Assembly (NCBI GenBank): GCA_021823425.1
Contig: JAKANX010000009.1
Span: forward strand, 1 to 18,464
Source: Microcaldota archaeon
GTDB taxonomy: Archaea; Micrarchaeota; Micrarchaeia; Anstonellales; Bilamarchaeaceae
Direction: 5' to 3'
DNA: 18,464 nt
Shown: piece by piece, positions 14,054-18,464 of the stretch
Numbering within the stretch: position 1 is the stretch's first letter
Layout of the letters: every line of letters starts with the position of its first letter
Made by a program: the position numbers and the translations under genes
Notes under the pieces: model-generated
Database searches by the model: none
Seen by the model: the letters and a program-made list of their open reading frames with translations, nothing else
Told to the model about the DNA's origin: nothing

Positions 14054-14628
14054 ACGAAGAAATACTTTATCCCGCGGCGTTGATCATACTGGGTGTTTTG
14101 GTTGGAACCGCGGCAATAATCTTCCTAACCCGGGCGTTCAACCGCATTGGCAGGTTATTTCAATTCTATCCGGAATCCAAGGGGATACTGAAAATAGCAT
14201 TAAATTTCATTTCGTGGTTTGCCGGTTTAATCATCTTCCTTTTATTTTTACGATTGGCATTGCGCATGGTGGGTTTAGAGTTTACGACTCAATTCATAGA
14301 GCAGTTCCTTGGCGCGCTCCCCAATTATGTAACTGCGATATTCATAGTGCTCATCGGGACATACATTTCCAGATTGATCAGGGAAAGGACAAAAACGGAT
14401 AATTTTGAGTTTAAACAGCACTTGCTTCTTATCATGGATTTTGTTGTCAATATGACATTCATTTTGACCGCGTTATTGCAGATTGGGATAGATATAACCG
14501 TATTTCTTGAACTGTACAGGGCGATATTGTTCGTGCTAAGCTTGGTTCTGGCGCTAATTGTCGGGATACCCACGGCACTCATCATATACCGCAAGTTGGA
14601 CCGGCAAGGCAGTTCCGGGAAAAAATGA
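14050..14628 (+). CDS. Membrane protein with MscS-type TM-helix repeats, no channel domain
   Basis: 192 residues with about four to five membrane helices and a basic tail ending GSSGKK. Segments such as FIEQFLGALPNYVTAIFIVLIGTYISRLIRE resemble the conserved TM-helix repeat found N-terminal to small-conductance mechanosensitive channels, but the pore helix and MscS beta domain are absent. The ATG overlaps the glycosyltransferase stop, so the product is probably a membrane partner, anchor or channel-like accessory of that enzyme. Alternatively it is a stand-alone osmotic-stress protein. No further promoter is visible. Family similarity moderate, role unknown. Confidence 0.75.
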   Translation: MNEEILYPAALIILGVLVGTAAIIFLTRAFNRIGRLFQFYPESKGILKIALNFISWFAGLIIFLLFLRLALRMVGLEFTTQFIEQFLGALPNYVTAIFIVLIGTYISRLIRERTKTDNFEFKQHLLLIMDFVVNMTFILTALLQIGIDITVFLELYRAILFVLSLVLALIVGIPTALIIYRKLDRQGSSGKK

Positions 14629-14647
14629 ATCTATGATGCCGATTTCG

Positions 14648-14659
14648 GCACAATTGTGC
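14648..14659. repeat. 12-bp perfect palindrome GCACAATTGTGC
   Basis: A perfect 12-base palindrome 20 bases after the stop of the membrane protein gene and just beyond the distal hairpin of family II copy 2. It may be a protein-binding site or part of a transcript end. There is no T-run after it. Confidence 0.3.
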
Positions 14660-14661
14660 AT

Positions 14662-14771
14662 GGGAGCTTTCCTCTTCAATTGAGAAGCCCCCCGGCGTCC
14701 GCCTTGAACGTATCAAGACAATCAATGCGGTTTGGCCCTTGCGCTTCTTCTACTTGCTGAGGTATTTAAAG
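14662..14771 (-). ncRNA. Family II element, copy 2 (putative small RNA)
   Basis: Minus-strand CTTTAAAT (14764-14771) is centred 23 bases before GCGCAAGGGCC (starting 14744). The 7-bp hairpin is retained with one G-U pair (arms 14713-14719 and 14701-14707). A second, distal hairpin follows: GGGGCTT pairs with AAGCTCC around an inner CTC/GAG stem, ending near 14662. The predicted RNA is about 83 bases, the same as in copy 3. The sequence between the TATA box and the hairpin has diverged more than in copies 1 and 3, while the paired parts are kept. It fills the gap between the membrane protein gene and the convergent PIN toxin gene. Confidence 0.5.
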
Positions 14772-14780
14772 CTCTCGTAA

Positions 14781-15206
14781 CTATTCTCTTTTTTCAAACT
14801 TCATCAAAAATTCTCCAGGCGAGATTATCTTTATTCCTTCGAATTCCTTGAGCTTCAGCAGATGTTTGGAATCGTAAGTGATAATATAATCAACTTTGCC
14901 TTCAACTGCGCATTCAATGATCTTGTCATCATCCGGATCTTCTTGCACCGCACGGATTTTTCTTTTCGGTTCGACGATCGCGCACATTCCGACTATTTTG
15001 ATTACTACTGCACGGATATGCAGGTGTTTTTCTTCGACCTTTTCAAGAATCTCTTCGCTGTGGATAATTCTATCGTATTCGTTCAATATCCCTTTAGAAA
15101 GCACGCAATCTAGTTTCTTCTGCTCAATGAGTTCAAGAATACGAAATGCTTCGCCTTCCCAGAACGTGCCTGAAACAAGGACGTTTGTGTCTAGGGTTAC
15201 CTTCAC
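14781..15206 (-). CDS. PIN-domain ribonuclease toxin
   Basis: 141 residues, PIN fold of the 'putative toxin component' type. The acidic active-site residues are present: D6 (LDTNVLVSG), E43 (ILNEYDRI), the DPDDDK cluster at 90-95, and D106 with D112 (VDYIITYDSKHL). In this family they bind Mg2+ or Mn2+ and cleave RNA. It starts with GTG at 15204-15206, overlapping the TGA of the antitoxin gene by four bases (GTGA), with GAGATGAG as a possible ribosome-binding site, so translation is coupled. Its 3' end abuts family II copy 2. The toxin target cannot be told from sequence. Confidence 0.9.
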   Translation of the reverse strand: MKVTLDTNVLVSGTFWEGEAFRILELIEQKKLDCVLSKGILNEYDRIIHSEEILEKVEEKHLHIRAVVIKIVGMCAIVEPKRKIRAVQEDPDDDKIIECAVEGKVDYIITYDSKHLLKLKEFEGIKIISPGEFLMKFEKRE

Positions 15207-15448
15207 TTTCTCATCTCATGGACTAATTTGTCAACGTCTTTTTCCTCTATTTTCTTCTTGGCAATCCGGAGGGGTTCGGTTATCTGCTTCCAGCTCTGTG
15301 TGCTAACCTTCTTTATCAGCAGAGTATCATCTTCCAGGAAGAACAAAATTTTCGTGCCTTCCTCCAAACCCATCTCTTTTCGCATATCTGAAGGAATCGC
15401 CACCTGGCCGCGGGAGCTTATTGTCCCCAATTCTATGTGCTCGGACAT
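15203..15448 (-). CDS. AbrB-type (SpoVT-AbrB) antitoxin
   Basis: 81 residues. Residues 8-45 are the swapped-hairpin AbrB DNA-binding domain: GTISSRGQVAIPSDMRKEMGLEEGTKILFF, then EDDTLLIKK. The C-terminal part is a basic/acidic helix (IAKKKIEEKDVDKLVHEMRK) that probably wraps the toxin. As the first gene of the pair it should repress the operon together with the PIN protein. A TATA box (ATTTATAAG, 15481-15489 on the minus strand) overlaps a perfect palindrome, and GGTGAT three bases before the ATG may be the ribosome-binding site. Identity as antitoxin follows from family and from the four-base overlap with the PIN gene. Confidence 0.92.
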   Translation of the reverse strand: MSEHIELGTISSRGQVAIPSDMRKEMGLEEGTKILFFLEDDTLLIKKVSTQSWKQITEPLRIAKKKIEEKDVDKLVHEMRK

Positions 15449-15490
15449 CTTATCACCAATATCTTATTTGTAAGATGCATCTTATAAATC
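15447..15490 (-). promoter_or_regulatory. AbrB/PIN operon promoter with palindromic operator
   Basis: TAAGATGCATCTTA (15471-15484) is a perfect 14-base palindrome touching the TATA box. Two more half-sites ATCTTA occur at 15447-15455 (CATCTTATC, including the start codon) and 15461-15466. The repeated AAGAT half-sites across the promoter and start suit cooperative autorepression by the AbrB-type protein. Confidence 0.5.
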
Positions 15491-15525
15491 TTGCGATTTT
15501 TCACTTATGGGAAACATTGCCATAG

Positions 15526-15600
15526 CGAGGACTGAACGTAAGACGACTGATTTGGCTCTAATATTATTCTGCTTGATGAGGGATTTAAAGCTCTCGTTAA
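15526..15600 (-). repeat. Degenerate family II element, copy 4
   Basis: Recognisable remnants in the same order as the other copies (plus-strand reading): ACTGAACGTA-AGAC, CTGATTTGGC, TTCTGCTTGATGAGG and ATTTAAAGCTCTCGT. The last string is shared with copy 2. The hairpin is broken by a deletion and the middle has become AT-rich (TCTAATATTATTCT), so it is probably no longer functional. It sits between the AbrB promoter and the PPDK_N promoter. Confidence 0.55.
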
Positions 15601-15627
15601 TAACCTGGTTTTCGATCCAAAATTACG

Positions 15628-15647
15628 TTTATAAAATGTTTTATAAA
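15628..15647 (+). promoter_or_regulatory. Promoter with perfect palindrome over the TATA box
   Basis: TTTATAAAA (15628-15636) and TTTTATAAA (15639-15647) form a perfect inverted repeat with a 2-base centre. The left arm is the likely TATA box, about 25 bases before ATG 15658; the right arm lies between the TATA box and the start. A dimeric repressor bound here would block transcription. Two overlapping TATA boxes in opposite directions is the other reading. Confidence 0.5.
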
Positions 15648-15657
15648 AAGAGAATAT

Positions 15658-17277
15658 ATGGAGAAAGGAATACACTCTGACAGGCGTATTACTGTAAAAG
15701 CGCTGGCAAACGCATTTCAAGCCAGGCAAACCCAATTATCCAACTTGGACGAGAAATATTGGACGATTATCGGCAGCGGTTCCATTGGCGCCAAGGCAGA
15801 AGAACTGCGCAGAAAGGGATGGGCGATCGAAAAGGCAGGGTTCGAGCTTTACCCCCGTACTGTTTTTGCCATGGGATTTTTCAAAGATTTCATGGAACGA
15901 AATGGAATAATTGACGCTGCTGGCAAAGGAGTATCTTCTGATATGGTAATGGGGCTTGTCGATTACGGCCAATTCAACAAAAAGGAATATGACGTTATAC
16001 GCGCCGTATCCCATCAATTCGGGGATGTCCCGCTGGCAGTACGATCATCGGCGCAGGGGGATTCAAGAGGAACGGGAATATACGATAGCACGTTCTGCCC
16101 GCCACTAGATACTCAAGAGCTGGTTCATGCCATAAAGAAGGTGCTCGCAAGTCAGTTCACGCCTTCTGCAATTGCATTCAGGAAGGATCTAGGCCTTGAA
16201 GAAGGAATAGCCGTAATGGTCGAGCCCGTTTTTGGAGAAACGAGGGTAAAAGAGCGTGCCTGGACTCCAAACGGCTACGGCATGGAGCACATATACGGCC
16301 CGCTTTTCGGCGGAGTGGCGTATTCCTCCACAGCGCAAGGCGCGGGGTACGCTGTATTATGCGCGGGTATGCCCCTGCGTGCGGCTAAGGGGAGGGGCAT
16401 GAAGATGCGCGATGGCCAGCAATCAATCAACGATGTGTGGCTTGAAACACTCGAAAATGATGAAAAAACATTCGAATATTTCGTAACTGCTGGGGCAGGA
16501 ATTGACAGAAATTTAGAGGTAATGGAAATTCTGGAGCACCGCGAGCTGATTTATGTTTCCAATATAACCAGGCATGAACGGACCATTTCCAGCGAGCCAA
16601 GAATGTTCATACTTGCCCATGAGATGGAATGGAGCGAAACACGATTTGCAAACGAAAAACTCGACTGGCTATTTCTCAAACTCAAAACGCTCGAATCGCT
16701 CCTTGGCAAACCGCAGTATGCGGAATGGGCTGCACTGGAGAATGGGAGCAACACACGAATCGCGTTGATGCAGATAGCCGATGTTGATAAGAAAATGGAT
16801 TTTTTCGAATTTGCGGCGTCTTCAAAAACAGCAATCAAAAGCACGTGCGTGGTGGGCAGCGGTGAGCAGGAATGCGATGAAATTGCATATGTGTTTAACC
16901 CGCATGAAATAGACTTGATAAAGGAATATAACAAGACGCACAACGGGTATGTAGCAATTTATGACGGAAGGTTGACATCCAATATGTATAGCACATTCAG
17001 GCCTCTCGGCTATTATGACATAAGCAATGCGAGCGTAGTGATTGAACTTTCTTATGGAGGTCATGTCAAGGACCCGATTGAGCATTTCAAAGGTTTGATG
17101 GACACAACAAAAAAGATTTTCATGGTCGTTGATGAAGTTAATTGGGATCATATCAAACCATTTAGAACTCCTGATAATCGGCTACGCGTTTACGATGTGA
17201 AAACCAAGGTTACTGCGAGCGAGCGCCAGCAGAGAGCAGTTGTGGAAATAATCGAAAATGAGCAAATAAATCCGTAA
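15658..17277 (+). CDS. PPDK_N (PEP/pyruvate-binding) domain protein, orphan PEP synthase-like
   Basis: 539 residues. IGSGSIGAKAEELRRKG (38-54) and VPLAVRSSAQGDSRGTGIYDSTF (124-146) are the ATP-grasp-type nucleotide-binding signatures of the PPDK/PEP synthase N-terminal domain. A MVEPVFGE strand and GVAYSSTAQG follow, in the places where PEP synthase has its Q-x-M and SGV segments. The phosphohistidine swivel domain and the C-terminal PEP-binding barrel of true PEP synthase are missing. After about 270 the sequence is not recognised but ends with an STA-like stretch of alternating strands (SVVIELSYGGHVKDPIEHFKGLM). It may phosphorylate a different acceptor, as in rifampicin phosphotransferase-like or other PPDK_N orphans; that is inference. 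It is probably leaderless from a palindromic promoter and terminates at a hairpin. Confidence 0.8.
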   Translation: MEKGIHSDRRITVKALANAFQARQTQLSNLDEKYWTIIGSGSIGAKAEELRRKGWAIEKAGFELYPRTVFAMGFFKDFMERNGIIDAAGKGVSSDMVMGLVDYGQFNKKEYDVIRAVSHQFGDVPLAVRSSAQGDSRGTGIYDSTFCPPLDTQELVHAIKKVLASQFTPSAIAFRKDLGLEEGIAVMVEPVFGETRVKERAWTPNGYGMEHIYGPLFGGVAYSSTAQGAGYAVLCAGMPLRAAKGRGMKMRDGQQSINDVWLETLENDEKTFEYFVTAGAGIDRNLEVMEILEHRELIYVSNITRHERTISSEPRMFILAHEMEWSETRFANEKLDWLFLKLKTLESLLGKPQYAEWAALENGSNTRIALMQIADVDKKMDFFEFAASSKTAIKSTCVVGSGEQECDEIAYVFNPHEIDLIKEYNKTHNGYVAIYDGRLTSNMYSTFRPLGYYDISNASVVIELSYGGHVKDPIEHFKGLMDTTKKIFMVVDEVNWDHIKPFRTPDNRLRVYDVKTKVTASERQQRAVVEIIENEQINP

Positions 17278-17278
17278 A

Positions 17279-17296
17279 CCGGCAAAATCATGCCGG
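17279..17296 (+). terminator. Hairpin after the PPDK_N gene
   Basis: CCGGCA (17279-17284) and TGCCGG (17291-17296) form a perfect 6-bp stem with a 6-base loop, starting two bases after the stop codon. A T-run (GTTTTTA) follows about 15 bases later. Likely 3' end signal. Confidence 0.5.
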
Positions 17297-17321
17297 TATC
17301 CTCACAAAAGTTTTTATACTC

Positions 17322-17434
17322 AAAAGTGGGCTTTCTTCTTCAAGTGAGAAGCCCCCGGCGTCCGTCTTGAACGTATCAAGACCATTCGCCCTGATTTGGC
17401 CCTTGCGCTCCTTCTGCTTGCTGAGGTTTAAAAA
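17322..17434 (-). ncRNA. Family II element, copy 3 (putative small RNA)
   Basis: Best-kept copy. Minus-strand TTTTTAAA (17427-17434) is centred 23 bases before GCGCAAGGGCC (17408). Next come a perfect 7-bp hairpin (arms 17376-17382 and 17364-17370), a GC-rich turn, and a distal hairpin in which GGGCTT pairs with AAGCCC. The element ends in a short T-run at about 17322-17325. The predicted RNA is about 83-87 bases. It differs from copy 1 at only about five of some 70 positions. A plus-strand TATA-like TTTTTATA (about 17311-17318) also exists on the other side, so transcription from the opposite strand is not excluded. Confidence 0.5.
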
Positions 17435-17463
17435 GCTCGCGTTTCAACTGGCGAAACTGTTTT

Positions 17464-17487
17464 AAATATAAGTCCATACTTATATTT
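17464..17487 (+). promoter_or_regulatory. ArsR-type operator: perfect 10-bp inverted repeat at promoter
   Basis: AAATATAAGT (17464-17473) and ACTTATATTT (17478-17487) are exact reverse complements with a 4-base spacer. The left arm overlaps the TATA box (TTTAAATAT) and the right arm touches ATG 17488. Size and location are classic for autorepression by the ArsR-family protein encoded next. Confidence 0.7.
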
Positions 17488-17736
17488 ATGGACAATAAGA
17501 TAAACAAGGCAATTGCTGATGAGACCCGATTCAAGTTGTTTGAACGCATCGGCAAGGGCGAGATATGCGCGTGCGAGCTTCCCAAGTTCGTTGGAACGAG
17601 CCAGCCCGCGGTTTCGCAGCATTTGAAAGTACTCTTCCAAGCAGATTTGGTGAAAATGAGGAAAAATGGGGTTAAACGACTGTATTCTATTTCGAAAAAA
17701 GGGAAAATGGTACTCGCGGATATTTCAAGGTGGTGA
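17488..17736 (+). CDS. ArsR-family metal-sensing repressor
   Basis: 82 residues, a minimal winged-helix protein. EICACELPKFVGTSQPAVSQHLKVLFQADLV holds the metal-site helix and the recognition helix (about 37-55). C27 and C29 occupy the place of the CxC pair that binds As(III) or Sb(III) in the ELCVCDL motif of ArsR. The wing follows (VKMRKNGVKRLYSIS). No C-terminal extension. It is the first gene of a three-gene run with a small thioredoxin and a permease, and its own palindromic operator lies against the start codon, so the message is probably leaderless and autoregulated. The effector is likely a thiophilic metalloid, given the cysteine pair and the permease, but it is not proven. Confidence 0.92.
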   Translation: MDNKINKAIADETRFKLFERIGKGEICACELPKFVGTSQPAVSQHLKVLFQADLVKMRKNGVKRLYSISKKGKMVLADISRW

Positions 17737-17737
17737 C

Positions 17738-17974
17738 ATGAAGATAAAGGTGCTCGGAAGCGGCTGTTCCAACTGCAAAAAGCTAGAGGCGAACGTGAAA
17801 AAGGCTTGTGAACAGCTCAACTTGAAGGCGAATGTCGAGAAGGTGCAGGATTATGGGGATATTGCCGCGTATGGAGTAATGTCGACGCCTGCGCTAGTCG
17901 TGGATGAGGAAGTCAAGGTTTATGGCAGGGTTCCGGAAGTGGATGAGATAAAGAAGATCCTGAAGGCGCTCTGA
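17738..17974 (+). CDS. Small thioredoxin-fold protein (redox-active disulfide type)
   Basis: 78 residues: MKIKVLGSGCSNCKKLEANV at the start gives a thioredoxin fold with CXXC at C10/C13, followed by the cis-Pro strand MSTPALVVDEEVKVYGRVP. This is the short glutaredoxin-like family often annotated as redox-active disulfide protein 2, commonly found beside ArsR regulators and DUF318 permeases. It starts one base after the ArsR stop with AAGGTGGTG as ribosome-binding site. It could supply electrons or hand over the metalloid to the next gene's permease; this is inferred from gene order. Confidence 0.92.
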   Translation: MKIKVLGSGCSNCKKLEANVKKACEQLNLKANVEKVQDYGDIAAYGVMSTPALVVDEEVKVYGRVPEVDEIKKILKAL

Positions 17975-18464
17975 TGCTCCAGGAATTCGCGGACTGGGCC
18001 AGCTATTCCCTGTTTGGGCTTGCAAAAGACAGCCAGACCGGGGCTGCGGTTAATTTCTTCATTTATGATTCGATAAAAGTAACCCTCATGCTGGTCATAA
18101 TTGTCTTTTTGGTCGGCATAGTGCGCACATTCATCACACCCGAGAAGGTGAAGAAACTGCTCGGAGGAAGGGGCGAGGGTGTGGGAAACGTGTTTGCAGC
18201 GCTCTTGGGTGTCCCCACTCCATTCTGTTCGTGCTCCGCAGTCCCGCTTTTCATTGGATTTGTGGAAGCAGGAGTGCCGCTCGGAATAACATTCTCCTTC
18301 CTGATCGCTTCCCCCTTGATAAACGAGGTTGCGGCAACCATGCTTTTTGCGATGTTCGGCTGGCAGATTGCCGCGCTTTACATAATAAGCGGCCTGATAA
18401 TTGCAATATTGGCAGGGGTGGTTATCGGAAGACTCAGACTGGAAAACGAAGTCGAGGATTTCGT
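17974..18464 (+). CDS. ArsP/DUF318-type permease (partial at window end)
   Basis: The ATG overlaps the thioredoxin stop (TGATG), and the frame stays open to the window edge, giving 163 residues. After a short amphipathic start come membrane helices, and the family hallmark VPTPFCSCSAVPLFIGFVEAGVPLG with C85 and C87, then the LIASPLINEVA helix. These define the DUF318 permease family (COG0701), which includes ArsP exporters of methylated trivalent arsenicals. Co-location with ArsR and the small thioredoxin supports metalloid export from the cytoplasm. The C-terminal half is beyond the window. Confidence 0.92.
   Translation, partial: MLQEFADWASYSLFGLAKDSQTGAAVNFFIYDSIKVTLMLVIIVFLVGIVRTFITPEKVKKLLGGRGEGVGNVFAALLGVPTPFCSCSAVPLFIGFVEAGVPLGITFSFLIASPLINEVAATMLFAMFGWQIAALYIISGLIIAILAGVVIGRLRLENEVEDF

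Noticed and set aside
12600..17434. Integron attC sites
   Set aside because: The elements conserve primary sequence and a TATA-like box rather than only folded structure, lack core-site ends, and no integrase is in the window.

Overview
The window looks like a chromosomal segment of an archaeon. TATA-type boxes (TTTATA, TTTAAA and similar) recur about 23-28 bases upstream of start codons. Many genes appear to be leaderless, and purine-rich ribosome-binding sites appear mainly at second or overlapping genes. Gene content agrees: AbrB/PIN module, archaeal-type PPDK_N protein, PrsW, ICMT-like methyltransferase. I cannot place it in a phylum; the compact, hypothetical-rich layout would suit a DPANN-type or other uncultured archaeon, but that is inference.

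Bases 1-12,050 are GC-rich and tightly packed: a partial thioredoxin-fold gene without its CXXC, a multi-pass membrane protein, a 37-residue leaderless ORF, a dihydrolipoamide-dehydrogenase-like flavoprotein with a small DUF1059-like gene upstream, a coiled-coil peptide followed by a PrsW-family intramembrane protease, a hypothetical protein, a CNNM/CorC-type transporter (DUF21 + two CBS), a helical hypothetical, a CPA-type cation/proton antiporter, an ICMT-like membrane methyltransferase, and a transglutaminase-like domain fused to five TPRs.

The roughly 500-base interval at 6,903-7,426 has no credible gene. It holds two tandem units of 242-base period. Each has a TATA box placed 26 bases before an identical 5' block, a variable 13-14 base insert, and a conserved 3' domain with a compensated hairpin. 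I read these as two paralogous small RNAs on the minus strand, plus fragments of further copies.

From about 12,090 the sequence becomes visibly more AT-rich and changes to an accessory-island style: Imm-5-like protein, GT4 glycosyltransferase plus membrane partner, AbrB/PIN toxin-antitoxin pair, an orphan PPDK_N (pyruvate/PEP-binding) protein, and an ArsR - small thioredoxin - ArsP-type permease operon that leaves the window. The spaces between these modules are occupied by four copies of a second dispersed element of about 100 bases. It also has a TATA-like box at constant spacing and a conserved 7-bp hairpin. The two non-coding families (tandem units and module-separating elements) are the most novel-looking content. 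Four palindromic operator-like sites also mark regulated promoters, at the thioredoxin-fold gene, AbrB/PIN, the PPDK_N protein and ArsR.
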